Numbered from the stretch's first letter, positions 1 to 12,052 are shown. The stretch is DNA of 64,000 nucleotides from Mallotus nudiflorus (GCA_947683625.1 CANTUR010001452.1:62001-126000), one strand, 5' to 3'. Notes: generated by a model from the sequence alone, not told the origin. A program made the numbers and translations.

Positions 1-750
1 AAAAGCATAAAAGATGTTTATTTCCAAAATAAATAATTAAATTCAAATTTATAATTAAATTTCGTTATTAAAAATATATTCTATCAATATTTGAAATTAA
101 AAAGCATTTATTACAATTAATTATTTAAATTGGTCAAATATATAATAAAAATAACTAAAAACTCATTTAAGCTTAAAAATGATAAATAAAATCATTATTC
201 ATATATTTTTCCGGAAATTTCTAATAATTAGCTAAAAATAAGAAATAAATTAGAAAAAAATATTTTAATGCTGATTATTACTCAAATTCTGTCAAAATAT
301 AATAATTAATAATAATTTCAACTAAAATATAAAAATTATTGATTTATACTAATTTTTCCAAAAATTTATTTTTCACATAAACAATCAAAAATTTATAATA
401 AAAATTAAACACATAATTTCAATAAACTTCCTTAACAAAACTTGCTCAAAATAATTAGTAGAATTTATTAAAAATATAAAATTTTCCAGCGGAACAGTTC
501 ATGAAAACCTGAAAAATTTGAAAAAATCATAAAAATTATTAAAAATCACAATTAGCTAGATTTCAATCTCAATTACAATTTATCTCAAAACAACTATGTC
601 TAATTAAATCAAATTCAAACTCAATTTCACAAATTAATCTAAATTAATCTAAACACAAATTCACAAAATTGATGGACTTATCGGAGTTGAAATCCAAAAT
701 TGATTGAGTACTTAAGAAGCCCAGAGGACAAGCTTTCGTTTGAAACCAAC
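1..750 (-). mobile_element. Truncated 3' LTR of gypsy element B
   Basis: AT-rich non-coding sequence that matches, line by line, the LTR segment at about 32863-33600 (same order of motifs, including the shared stretch around AAGCTTAAAAAT and the AGAGGACAAG stretch near 720). It is the end of an LTR of the same family as the B 5' LTR. At about 745-750 it stops abruptly and continues as integrase/chromodomain-coding sequence, so the U3 part of the LTR, the polypurine tract and the very end of pol have been deleted. The left end lies outside the window. No reading frame of interest. Confidence 0.75.
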
Positions 751-1010
751 TGGTTCTTCCTTATGCATTAAATCTTCATTCACTTCCACACTCAAGGTTG
801 TAACATGTGCGAAGGGTCTAAAATGCATTTCCTGAGCATCAAGATATGGAACACTAAGTGCACTTGAAATAAATTCGAAGGTAAAGCCAACTGATATGCG
901 ACCATGCCAACTCTCTTTAAAACCTCGAAATGCCTATATATCTCGATGCCAACTCTCCTTTCTTATATCATCATCATACTCACCATCAACTAGCTAATAT
1001 GCCCAAGCAT
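751..1010 (-). pseudogene. Element B pol 3' end remnant (integrase C-terminus/chromodomain region)
   Basis: On the minus strand this aligns with the integrase C-terminal region of elements A (6318-6560) and C (37260-37500): the stretch around ACATGTGCGAAGGGTCTAAAATGC and the AAGCCAACTGATATG motif are shared. The frame is broken by many stops and small gaps. The part that should lie downstream is replaced by LTR sequence, showing an internal deletion. It is a dead fragment of a Ty3/gypsy polyprotein. Confidence 0.65.
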
Positions 1011-1818
1011 AAGTCAACTTATACTATTTATTAATAATCATCACCTATTTTCCTCAAACTCCATGTTTCAATTATCAATATTAATAGCCTCTTCTCATTG
1101 TTCTTCTTGCTACTGCATACTATATTAATTTCCTTATTTACTCCTTCCAACGACCATATATCTATACACCATGGTACATTTAATTTTTATTTCACAACTA
1201 TGCTTACATCCACCAGTAATCCAAATTTTATAATAGATTTTCAATATATCTCATAAATTCTAATTTGCTAAACTAGTAATTCACCATACAATAACCACAA
1301 AGTTTTAATGCTTCCTATTGTCAACAAAATCTGTCAAACTTATACTCATTACTTATCAATCTAAATATTCAATTCATCATCAATCTTCAGTCTAATTAGA
1401 GATTCGTTTATCTCACTTTCACTGCATTACTCTGTTGTACTACTTTATATATTCAACTTATCACTCTCAAGGTAACTAGCATAGCTTAAATGATACAATC
1501 TCAACTTGAATTTAAGGCTTTCACTTAATCTTCAAAGATATGCACTTATTTCCTATAATTTCAATAGTTAAATCCTCAAGTCCAATTTTCTTATAACTAC
1601 ACCTTTAGTTTTCTTAAACTGAAACAACTCCAATTCAAATTTTAAATTTGAATTATATCTTCTTATTTTTACTCATACAATCACTATCATATTGTATAAC
1701 ACCTCATATAATTTATAAATTATGCACATACTATCATATATTAATTTTTTTTACCTGCTAAATTCACATGATTCACACTTACCCACAATGCTAGTTTCAT
1801 ATCATTATAGAGTTGCAC

Positions 1819-1855
<37 letters not shown>

Positions 1856-2870
1856 TTAATACGTTTCACTTTATTATCATTAATTTTTGTATTAACTCTT
1901 AATATCACCCTTAACACAAATAATACGAAAAAGCTTATATCACTATGATTTTCTTAATTGCAAAAAAAAAGTATTAAATCAATTACCTATACTTTTATAA
2001 ATTTATCATCATTGATAACTTATCAACTAAATATGCTAACTTCCATAGAATTTCAATAAGTCTACCATCAAAACATTAATTAATTATCTTATATCCTTAA
2101 GATTTTTTTATTCTTTATTCCACTGTGTTATTGTCATATCATCTCTTAATTAAACTAAATATCAAATTTAAGCTTACCTGCACATTTATTTTCTATCCAG
2201 CCTTTCTCATCTCTACATTTTCCTTAATGGAATATATATCCCTGAAACACTTACATAATTTCTCATAAAGTATCGTTTCATTAGTTGATTTGTAATTCAA
2301 TCTCCGTAGTTGTTATAATTCAACTCTTATATCATAAAATGGAATAATCACCCTATTATACTATTGAATATAAATTTCCTCATCAAGATGAAGTTCCAAT
2401 AAAATCATTAATATCTACAATGTCCATAAACTATATTCAAATCCTAAATCCTCATATTTCATTATAATTCATAATTTCTAGTCTCATAGGATATTCCTAT
2501 ATATATATATATATTCACATCTTTACCTATCATCCATGTACCCTAAAATAGACTGAAATAGAATGTGACTCCATTAATTATAAATCATATTCCTAATAAA
2601 CACCAAATTCCAATGAACTAATTATTAACTATAAATTTTATCGACTTACAAACCATAATCTCTACCCATGCTTCTATATCCAATTCTTATCATCAACCTA
2701 AAATCCAAATCAAATAACTTCAATAATCTGTGTCACTAAAGTTTCAATTCATCAACCAACTCTTTAAAACATTTTCATCACAACACTTGATCTTATTCAT
2801 AACTTAAATCAAAACCAAGGAAAACATAATCAATCATCCTCTTATATGCACTCATAATTGTGTCCTAGAA
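1011..2870 (-). mobile_element. Decayed middle of element B, no recognisable domain
   Basis: I see no reading frame, RNA gene or recognisable protein motif here. The plus strand is strongly depleted in G, consistent with the complement of a decayed minus-strand coding region, and the position between integrase remnants and the protease-like stretch means RT and RNase H should lie here. It contains (AT)n at 1822-1853 and a short AT repeat near 2500. Assignment to element B rests on position, not on sequence match. Confidence 0.4.
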
Positions 2871-3849
2871 ATCCTTAACAACTATGGGCACATAATGTCT
2901 CACCTCTTACTCTCAACAACCCATAATAGCATAATGTTGAGCTAACAAATCCATTTCCAAAATCATGCTCAAGTCAATAACACCCCAAATGACTAATTCC
3001 ATAAATAACTTTCTAAATTTTAGTCCTTAGCTCATATGCTAATATACATATACTAAACTTAATCTTATAACATATAGTTCTACTAGTCTCATTTTATACT
3101 GTATCATGTCTACAACATGACGTGACAAATTGAAAAGTTTCATATATGTTCTTCTCAACTAACTGCTCTTCTCTTGCTCTGCACAATAACTGTTATATGA
3201 AATTATCCCTCCTTGAAGGTGGATAAAAGTATCATATAAATCACTCTTTAAACTCCAACCATGTCACGATAATCACATAAAGCTGATTTGTCCGCATGTA
3301 CCAATCTTATGTTACAATCATAACTAACAAGTTCACCCTCAAAGAGTACACACATGTTATGCCCACGCTAAACATCTTCTGATTTCTCCATCAAGCATAT
3401 TTAAACACTTTTCATGCTTGGTTAAGTGCTACCAATCTCTCATCAATCCTGGCTACCTTAGCCACAAGTGCTTCAAGTTTTAGTTCGAAATTGCCTACTC
3501 CACTTACAGTAAGTGCTCTAGCCCTTGAGGTACAGCTGCCTCTGACCTACCCCTATACTAAACAAGTGGAATAGGGCTGATACTTGAATCAAAACTTCAA
3601 CTTGAAAGGACTACTTATCATTATATGTTATCTTTTTAGTAGAAATAGTTTGCATTCACCTCATTTAAAAAGACATGGAAACCAATAAGATTTAAAATTT
3701 ACGCGGAAATGACATGCACACAAAATTCTAGAAACAACAACGACAACAATTGACCTTTATCAACCTAATCACCATAGTAGTTCAATAAAATACATAGTCC
3801 AATGACCCAAAGATCAATTAATAAACCATTAGCTCTAATAACAACTTTT
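2871..3849 (-). pseudogene. Element B protease/gag-side remnant with primer-binding site relic
   Basis: This stretch is collinear with element A across 9220-9662 plus 29026-29300. Shared landmarks are the protease-derived stretch near 2930-2990 (compare 9225-9300), the piece near 3040-3100 (compare 9360-9420) and the piece at 3390-3560 (compare 29090-29240). On the minus strand only short open stretches remain. Positions 3832-3848 read as a decayed complement of an initiator tRNA-Met primer-binding site, directly before the 5' LTR boundary at about 3850. This fixes the element as minus-strand with its 5' end to the right. Confidence 0.6.
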
Positions 3850-4511
3850 TTATGACCCAAATCGAAAAGGTACATGACCAACACTAGGGAATGGGAATAC
3901 ATAAAGTACCCGAAATCCATAGTAAGCCTTAAAATTTTTTTTGCGAAATAAAAACAATACACTTAACAATAAATGCATAATATCAAATACATATTATAAT
4001 GTTCTTTATATACAACAACATTTCAAGTCAAAATCCAAATAATACAAGTTTCATAGATAACTAATACGGTGTCTAGAATTTAATTATACAATACATATAT
4101 CAATCCAACATACATAATGCAACCGGTGAAGAATGAACCTGGTGTAAATAGGGACACTAGAAAGCTGATTGTAATGTCCTAAAAAATAAGTTCAGGATAA
4201 TCAGACCTCACTGAGTGAATTAATTCTATAAAATGCACGTTGATTTATAAAACCATTTGTTAAAACCTCTTTTTGAAATAAATGTAAATAAAGTAATCAT
4301 GATCAATAAAATCGTTTACTTTTCACAATAATATTAAATAAAATCTATTTATAATTCTTAAATCAATTTAATATGAAATCCATGTTAGAAAATATATGGA
4401 ATAATTATTGTAGTGGAAAACCTAGTAGAACACCTAAACTAATATCCTAATAGCCTTTTGGCTCTCTTTAATCCAAGTGACTATCATCTCGAGAGTAAGC
4501 TCAACCAAGTT
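3850..4511 (-). mobile_element. 5' LTR of element B, piece 1 of 3
   Basis: Starts with a decayed form of the family terminus (TGTCACGACCC in other copies) and is collinear with the start of the LTR at 59814. Shared landmarks include the AAAGGTACATGA stretch, the ACCTCACTGAGTGAATTAAT stretch and the block near 4440-4511. It is cut at 4511 by element A. The LTR resumes at 31427; the CTCAACC before the cut and the ACTGCCA after it are contiguous in the related LTR near 60490. Confidence 0.8.
4507..4511. repeat. Left target-site duplication of element A (AAGTT)
   Basis: Five bases left of the A 3' LTR read AAGTT; five bases after the A 5' LTR (31427-31431) read GAGTT. One base differs. The related LTR near 60493 has an uninterrupted CCGAATTACTG at this place, supporting an insertion here. 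Confidence 0.7.
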
Positions 4512-4971
4512 TGTCACAACCCAAACCAGGAGTCATGATCAGCGCTAAGGAACAGGAATTCTTTCGAATTTGGAATCTGTAGCAAACCTTAAAAATAAAA
4601 ACACATGCAATAAATAAATAAAAATACACTAGAATTAAAACTTAAATTGATATAAAAATAAGTATTCAAATGTCATTTCATAAATAAAATATTCATACAG
4701 TATTCTGAATATAAAAATCTCAAACTGGTACACCACACTACTAATACAATAACACTACTACTGTAGTTTTTTAGAATACAATAAAAATTTAGATATGAAA
4801 TTTACATAAAATAGTCGGGCAGAAGAAGACCAACGTAAAGTACTATTGGTACGGTCTGACAAATAAGACTCTCCTGAAAAAAAATGGTTAAGAGGGAGTC
4901 AGACCTCACTAAGTGAATTATTATAACATATATACATGCACCTCCTAATGTCATATGCAATCAAGCATCAG

Positions 4972-5003
<32 letters not shown>

Positions 5004-6036
5004 TGCATTTCATATAGATGTTGAAATCCACTTTTATATATATAAATGTAGAAAACATTTGTTTAAGTGAAGGATCAAATAGAACCCTAAAAATATTCGT
5101 AACCTCAAACAAATATCTCACTAGCCATGCCGGCTTACTTAATTCCAAATAAATTCTCTTATTCCATTTTGGACAGTAGACTGGCCCCGAGACACTAGGT
5201 CAATCGAGTTCCCACAGTCTCACTATCAGTGTGATTGGCCCCGAGACACTATGTCAAACGAGCTCCCACAGTCTCACTATCAGTGTGATTGGCTCCGAGA
5301 CACTATATCAACCGAGCTCCAGTAACCACACTATTCACTCACTGAATACTCAATAGTCACAATAATCAATTCACCTCAAATAATTCTCACAATATGGACC
5401 ATAAAGTCTAACAAACCAGTACATACATAGTCCTAGTGCAGCCCACTAGGTAGCACGTTTTATTGATATCCTTCGAATAAAATTTTATATTTATGGAAAA
5501 TAAATAAATGCATAATTAAACATAAATGGCATTCATAATAGAAAAATATATTATTTATATACCAGAAATATATCAAAAATAAACTAAATATATTTCAAGT
5601 ATGTATGCTACATATAATCCAAAATCAATCATAAATATACCAAAAATATACTAAATATATATGTTGAGCATATATCAAAATATACTGAATATGTACCAAA
5701 AATATACCAACATATATATGGCACATATAAACCAAATATATACTAAAAACAAATCAAGCATATATGTCGTATATATATCAAATATGCCAAAATTTTACTA
5801 AAAGTATACCAAAAATATACTTATTCATTTAATGAAATAATTCATGTTTAAACTTATATCAAAACATGAAAACTTATAATCATGTATCTACATGTGATGT
5901 ATATATAAAATAATAATAACAATGACAATAGTATTATTAATGTCTTTAATATTTTTAAATAATAGAACTCCCAAATAAATTATTTTACATAAATAAAGCT
6001 TTTAAAATAAAATAAAAAAAGAATATACATAATTAA

Positions 6037-6072
<36 letters not shown>

Positions 6073-6114
6073 CCTAAAATAATTTTATATTATTTAAAAT
6101 ATCAAGTCATTACA
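4512..6114 (-). mobile_element. 3' LTR of element A
   Basis: 1603 bp, beginning TGTCACAACC and ending TCATTACA on the plus strand (TG...CA termini in element orientation, with decay). The sequence after it (ATCTTCTCTCCTTA, 6115-6128) is the complement of a purine-rich polypurine tract. The block 5160-5325 holds three copies of the motif family seen twice in most other LTRs here. It also contains the conserved hairpin CTAGTGCAGCCCACTAG near 5435, (TA)n/(CA)n at 4972-5002 and (TA)n at 6041-6069. Confidence 0.85.
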
Positions 6115-9100
6115 ATCTTCTCTCCTTATAAGAATTCATCCTTGAATTCAAAGAAAAGAACAAAAATAAGAATTATCAAGGAAAGAGATAAGGGTAAGCA
6201 ACACGCATCTTAACTTTTGTCTCCCAAGTGTGCTCCTCTACGTTGTTGCTTCACCACAACACCTTAGCCATCGAAATCTGCTTTGAGCACAATTGACGAA
6301 CTTGATAGTCTACTATCGTAACTAGTTCCTCCTTGTACGTTAGGTCTTCATTCACATCCACACTATCAGGCTACAACACATGCGAAGGGTCTGAAATATA
6401 CTTCCTCAACATTGAGATATGGAACACTGGATGCACTTGAGACAAATTCAGAGGTAAAGCCAACTGATATGCAACTGTGCCCACTCTCTCCAAAATCTCA
6501 AATGGTCTAATATATCTCAGTGCTAACTTCCCTTTCCTACCAAATCTCATCACACTTTTTATCAGAGACACTTTCAGAAACATATAGTCTCCAACCTGAA
6601 ACTCCACATCTCTACGTTTCGAATCTGTATAACTCTTCCATCAGCTAGTTGTGGTCTCTAACCTCCTTCTGATCACAACATTCTTCTCAATGGCATCCTA
6701 AACCATCTCAGGTCCAGTCAACGCTCTCTCTCCAGTCTCATCCCCACTTAAAGGGGATCTACACTTCCTTCCATAGAAAGCCGCATATGGTACCATCCCA
6801 ATATTGCCATGGTAGCTGTTATTATATGCAAACTCAACAAGTGGCAAATGATAATCCTAGCTACCTCTAAGATCCAATACACACATCCTTAATATATCCT
6901 CAAGTGTCTAAATTGTCCTTTCAGATTGACCATCAGTCTGAGGGTGAAAAGTAGTACTAAAATCAAGCCTAGTGCCTATTGCTTCTTGCCACTTATCCAA
7001 AAATGAGAGGTAAACACTGAACCTCTATCAGATATAATGGACGTAGGTACTCCATAAAGGTACACAATATGCTTATCATATAACTTTGCCAACTTAGCTA
7101 TATAATAAGTGGCTTTCACATGTAGGAAATAAGCATACTTGATTAACCTATCCACAATCATATAGATGGAATCGTATCCATCCTTAGAATGAGGTAATCC
7201 AACCATAAAATCCATAGCAATTCTCTCCTACTTACACTCAAGAATAGGAAGTGGCTGAAGCTTCCTAGAAGGCTTCTAATGTTCAGCTTTCACTTGATGA
7301 CATGTCAAGCACTTGGAAACAAAATTACCTACATCCTTCTTCAATCCATCCCACCAGTACAAGTCTTTGATACTGTGGTACATCTTAATGAAACTTGGAT
7401 ATATGCTATAGGCTGTAGAATGTGCTTCCTAAAGGATCTCTCCTCTTAAATTATCCACATCAGGAACACATAATCTACCACTAATCTACAAAACACCTTC
7501 ATCATCGAGTGTTAAATCAGTGAACTTCCCTACACGAACATTCTCTACAAGCTCAACTAGAATAGGATCTCAGCCCTAAGCTACCATAATCCTATCTCTC
7601 AATATTGATTTGACTCTAAATTATGCTAATAGTCCTCCTGATCTGCTCATCTTCATCATCAGACCTTGATCCACTAACTAGTGCAACTCTTGGATCAACG
7701 GTCTCCTCTCCACACTAATGTGAACAAGACTACTTGACGACTTCCAACTCAAGGCATTTGCTACCACATTAGCCTTGCCTAGATGATAAAGAATCTTATA
7801 ATTAGAGTCCTTCAAGAATTCTAACCATCTCCTCTGCCTCATATTTAGATCTCTCTACTAAAAAATGTACTTAAGGATCTTATAATCTGTAAAAATCTCA
7901 CAAGTCACCCCGTACAAATAATGTCTCAAAATCTTAAAAGCAAATATCACTGCAGCCATCTCTAGGTTGTGAGTAGGATAATTCTATTCATACTTCTTTA
8001 ACTGCCTTGAAGAATAAGCTATCACCTTACCATTCTACATCAACACACAACCTAGGTAGACTCTAAAGGCATCACAATACACAGTGAATTTATCTACTCC
8101 ATTAGGCAAAGCAAAAACTGGAGTTGTGGTCAACTTCTCCTTTAGCAACTAGAAACTATTCTCATAAGCATCTAACCACTCAAACTTCACATTCTTTTAA
8201 GTCAAGCAAGTCATAGGAGCTGCAATTCTAGAAAATTCCTACACAAATCTCCTATAATACCCAGCTAAACCTAGGAAACTATGAATCTCTGTGACTGATA
8301 TCAGTCTAGGCCACTCAGACACTACCTCTATCTTTTGTGGATCAACTTGGATACCATCTTTAGATACTACATGTCTAAGAAATACGACACTCTCCAACCA
8401 GAAATCACACTTTAAGAATTTAGCATAAAGATGATGTTCTCTTAGTGTATACAGTACTGTCCTCAAGTGATATATATGCTCTTCCATATTCTTTGTATAC
8501 ACCAGTATATCATCAATGAAGACTACCACGAACTGATTCATATATGGTCTGAATACCCTGTTCATCAGATCTATAAAAGTAGCTGGTGCACTAGTCAACC
8601 CGAAAGACATCACCAAAAATTCATAGTGGCCATATCGAGTGTAGAATGCCATTTTAGGAATATCGGCTTCATTGATCCGCAACTCAATCAATCTTAGAAA
8701 AGAACTGTGCACCCTAAAGTTGATCAAATAAATCATCTATCCTCGAAAGAGGATACTTTTTCTTCACTATCACCTTATTTAGCTTTCTGTAATCAATGCA
8801 TAGTCTCAGTGTACCATCCTTCTTCATAGGACTAGTGCACCCTAAGGAGAAACACTGGGTCTAATGAAACCTTTATCTAACAAATCCTACAACTGCTCCT
8901 TTAATTCTTTTAACTTTGTAGGAGCCATTTTATAAGGCAACATAGAAATAGAAGTTATATCTTAAACCACATCTATACATAATTCAATCTCTCTATGAGG
9001 TGGTAAACCTGGCAATTCACAAGCTATAGGAACTTCTAAAATAGAAGTCTTCTCTATTGTAGTGTCTCTGACCACTACTAAATATCCCTGACAACCCTTC

Positions 9101-9230
9101 CTTAACACCTTCCTAATCATAATAGCGGAGATGAGATTCTAAGTGTAGAACTCTTATCACCCATAAACTTAAACTCATCTTCACCTGGAATTCTAAAAAT
9201 CACCTCTTTACTCTAACAATCCACAACATT
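6115..9230 (-). pseudogene. Element A pol pseudogene (RT, RNase H, integrase, chromodomain region)
   Basis: Minus-strand polyprotein broken by many stops and frameshifts. Right to left: linker and RT N-terminus about 9000-8740; an open RT stretch 8736-8239 carrying the catalytic FIDDILVY; RNase H about 8150-7760; integrase zinc-finger region about 7450-7270; integrase core in open stretch 7215-6976 with the catalytic Asp in IISDRGSVF; the QSERT glutamate near 6930; integrase C-terminus with a GPF-like module at 6607-6371; chromodomain-like remnant about 6340-6190. The RT and integrase catalytic residues I can see are retained although the frame is dead, so it decayed after its last activity. 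Confidence 0.9.
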
Positions 9231-9662
9231 ATAGTGTTGAGACAACCAATCCATACCAAGAATCATAACAAAGTCCATCCTCAAAATCATATCAAGTCAA
9301 TTACACCCTGAAGGAATGAATCCGTGAATAACTCTTTAAATATCAGTTCTTAGCTTGGATGCTAATATACTGAACTTAATCCTATAATATACAATTCTAC
9401 CAGTCTCCTCTTATAAAATATCACATCTACGATATGATGCAACAGATTGAAGAGTTCATAGGTATTTTTCTTAACTAACCACTCTTCTTTACTCTATGCA
9501 AAACCGCCACATGTAACATCCCTCCTTGAAGGTGGATCGAAGTATCTTAGAAATTACTCTTTATACTTCAATCATGACATAGAAGTTTTATAAAACTAAT
9601 TTGACTGCATGCACCAATCTTACACTACAGTCAAAACTTATAACTTCACCATTAAAGAGTAC
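9231..9662 (-). pseudogene. Element A protease/gag-side remnant, left of the T insertion
   Basis: On the minus strand the protease C-terminal part resembling LGMDWLSQHY can be recognised near 9225-9270. The rest (9300-9662) has no clear motif but is collinear with element B at 2990-3350. The sequence stops at the AGTAC target duplication and continues at 29021. Confidence 0.65.
9658..9662. repeat. Left target-site duplication of array T (AGTAC)
   Basis: AGTAC at 9658-9662 directly before the TGTAATATCCCG terminus is repeated exactly at 29021-29025 directly after the CGTGACA terminus. One pair surrounds the whole three-LTR array. Confidence 0.95.
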
Positions 9663-10081
9663 TGTAATATCCCGTGTTTTTTTAAAAAATATTTTTACAC
9701 TGTACCGGGATATACAATGTCAATAATTTTTATGCATTATACGATATTTTTATGAGTTGATATGTATTTTAAACCTATTTTAATTAATGTCTATTATTTT
9801 CAGTATTTTACGTAAAATTTTCCCGGGACTTTCATTTTCGAGGAAATTTCCACATAAACAATGTATTATTAATTATTTTAAATGTATTTACGGGTTTGCA
9901 TGAACTCATACATATTTTTAAATTATTAAATAAAGCCTGTGTGTGTATATTTATTTAATTAGGGTTTATTATTACCCTAATATTTTATTATTTATTTATT
10001 ATTTATTTGATTATTTTATTTATTATTAAATTATTAAAATTTATTATTTTATTATTAATTATTTATTAATATTTAATTATT

Positions 10082-10192
10082 TTATTTTTTTTCTTTTTTT
10101 TCTTTTCCTTTTTCTTTCTTTTTCTTTTTCTTTTTCTTTCCTTTTCTTTCTTTTTCTTTTTCTTCTTCTTCTTCTTTCTCTCCCGCGCCCGA
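10082..10192 (+). promoter_or_regulatory. Pyrimidine tract, possible transcription start zone of LTR1
   Basis: About 110 bases of almost pure T/C (TTTTC and CTT repeats) separate the AT-rich left part of the LTR from a GC-rich leader-like island. The same layout recurs at about 18210-18313 and 26335-26437. A matching purine tract stands at the equivalent place in the minus-strand C LTRs (36608-36640, 45935-46010). Pyrimidine patches are common at plant core promoters. That transcription starts here is inference. Confidence 0.4.
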
Positions 10193-10280
10193 CGCCGACC
10201 ACCATTTCCTCATCGCCGTTTCTCCCTCCTCCGGCCACCGTTTTCGACACCGCCGGTCTCTTTCTTCTCCTTGAGCTCCG

Positions 10281-11200
10281 GTGAGTGTTATTCTAGCTTT
10301 GGTTTGAGCTAAAATGGTCTAGAATTGCTTAGGTTTCGATTTGAAAATTTAGGCCTCTTTGGGTTTTTGATTTTTTTGAGCTTCGATTTGGATGATTCAT
10401 GGAAAATTCCTTCACAAATGTTGTTCCTGGTAGCTTAATCTTCATGTATGAATTTTTACAGAATTTTTGGAGGTTGTTTGGATTTTTGGGTATTTTTGAA
10501 TATTTTAATATTATTTTCTAATTTTCGGAAATTAATTATTTAAATTATGAAATTGGAGTTTATGGTTGAATTAGGTGTTGAAATGAATTATAGAAATTTA
10601 TTTGGAATTTTTATGAATTTCTAAGTATTTATTTTTAAATATTGAAGTTTATGTGATTTTGAGAAATTAGGTTAAATGTGTTTTTATTTGAATTTAATTG
10701 GTTAATTGAGTTTAATTATTGATATTATTGATAAATATGTTGAGAAAATTAATTTTGGATAATTGTATGATTTTTGGTGAATTTTTGAAGTAATTTAAGT
10801 ATATTTATATATATAGGGGTATTTTGGTAATTTTACCCTAAATTGTCTAAAAATGTAATTTAATTGGTTTTAATATTTATTTAAGGTATAAAAATGATTT
10901 CTACAAAATATTTAGTATTTTTAACTAATTAAAACTATTTTCAGGGAATTATTTTCAATTATATATATAATATACGGTTTTTTCTAATAAAATGAGTTTT
11001 AATCGATTTTTACAGTGTTTCAAGATTTATTATGTAATTTCTACGTATGAAATGTATTTTTATGATTTAAGGATATTTTTGGTATATTTGAATATATATT
11101 CTGTGTTTGTGGACCCCGGTCGACAGACTGTAGTCTGGAGTCCGACCGAGGGGTTGTGATTGATTGTGGTATTTATTTTTGAAGTGTATTTTCTTTGAAG
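10281..11200 (+). other. Intron-like block 1 in LTR1
   Basis: AT-rich and T-rich, 920 bp, bounded on the left by CCG|GTGAGTG (GT at 10281) and on the right by TTCTTTGAAG (TTCTTTGCAG in LTR2 at 19320-19329 and in LTR3). The donor and acceptor are also kept in the minus-strand LTRs of E and of the solo copy at 50875-54177 (donor at about 53396 and 58130; acceptor at about 52473 and 57093). Composition and boundaries resemble a plant intron. No splicing evidence is available. Confidence 0.4.
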
Positions 11201-11290
11201 GGTCGGCTCTACTCTTTTGAGTAGAGAGATGTCCGTTTTACAGGGGAGGTTCTGCCGGATTTCCGATAGAATTCTCGTAAAACGTGATAT
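11115..11290 (+). other. Hairpin cluster in LTR1 (conserved RNA structure candidate)
   Basis: Three stem-loops in a row. H1 has CGGTCG (11117-11122) pairing CGACCG (11143-11148) around an inner CAGAC/GTCTG hairpin. H2 has CTCTACTC (11207-11214) pairing GAGTAGAG (11219-11226) over a TTTT loop. H3 has CGTTTTAC (11234-11241) pairing GTAAAACG (11277-11284) around an inner stem beginning TTCTGCCGG. Counterparts lie at 19241-19415, 27363-27537 and, on the minus strand, about 52380-52565, 57000-57170, 35390-35555, 44700-44875, 32140-32305 and 61210-61385. Pairing is largely kept while bases change. Function unknown; a leader element acting in RNA packaging, dimerisation or processing is possible. 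Confidence 0.55.
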
Positions 11291-11829
11291 CCAGTCGAAC
11301 CCTAATTCTGTTTCCGTATTTTAATACTCTAGATTGAATTCTAGGATTTCTGTTAGGGTTACTCTGATATCGGTTATTTATTTCTTGTTTAGTTGCGCCG
11401 AGACCGAGGGCTAGTGGACTAGGCCCGTCGGACCTGTCTCGTGGAGCGCATTAGGTGAGTTACTATATTATATATATATGCTTAGGACGCATGATTTAGA
11501 AAATGCATGTTTTATTTTGACTAAATATGCATAAATAACATGATTTATATTCAAGTATATTTTTGGTATATTTTTGGTATATAATAAATTATATACATGT
11601 TTTATTAATAAAATATATTTAAAATGTTTTTAAATATATTTTTAGTTTAATTCATGATTTGATTGGATTTATTTGACATATATATACTCAAAATATACCT
11701 GGTTCATGTTTGGTATATTTTCGGTATATATATGGTTTATATTGCTATTTCATTTATATCCATGCATCATTTATTTTTGTGAATGAATGTTTTATATTTA
11801 AGAATGAAGGATATCAATAGAACGTGCTA

Positions 11830-11887
11830 CCTAGTGGGCAGCACTAGGACCGAGTACGTACCGGTACGCCTATAGCTTTAGGCTATA
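11830..11887 (+). repeat. Cluster of three inverted repeats in LTR1
   Basis: CCTAGTG (11830-11836) pairs CACTAGG (11842-11848). CGTACCGGTACG (11857-11868) is a perfect palindrome. TATAGC (11871-11876) pairs GCTATA (11882-11887). The first can also form a competing GTGCT/AGCAC stem. The CTAGTG/CACTAG hairpin is recognisable in every related LTR in the window, including the distant B2 LTR (about 60693-60712), there with one wobble pair. Confidence 0.6.
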
Positions 11888-11960
11888 TTACTAACTTATT
11901 TGTGGATATTGAATTGATTATGATTATTGATATGTGTGAGATGTGGTTTGGGTGTGATTG

Positions 11961-12052
11961 CTGGAGCTCAGTTGACCAAGTGTCTCGGGGCCAATCACAC
12001 TGGCAGTCAGACTGCTGGAGCTCGGTTGACTTAGTGTCTCGGGGCCAGTCTA
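11961..12052 (+). repeat. Two-copy 54-bp motif repeat in LTR1
   Basis: The unit CTGGAGCTC(A/G)GTTGAC, then TGTCTCGGGGCCA, starts at 11961 and again at 12015. The same pair occurs in LTR2, LTR3, E, C and the solo LTR. The A 3' LTR has three units (5160-5325) and the A 5' LTR two. Diverged units can be seen in B and B2 (CTCGAGAGCA/CTCCACCGAG type). Confidence 0.7.

Noticed and set aside
5160..5325. Possible CRISPR-like array from regularly spaced repeats
   Set aside because: Only three diverged units, spacers are themselves similar, and the context is a plant LTR.
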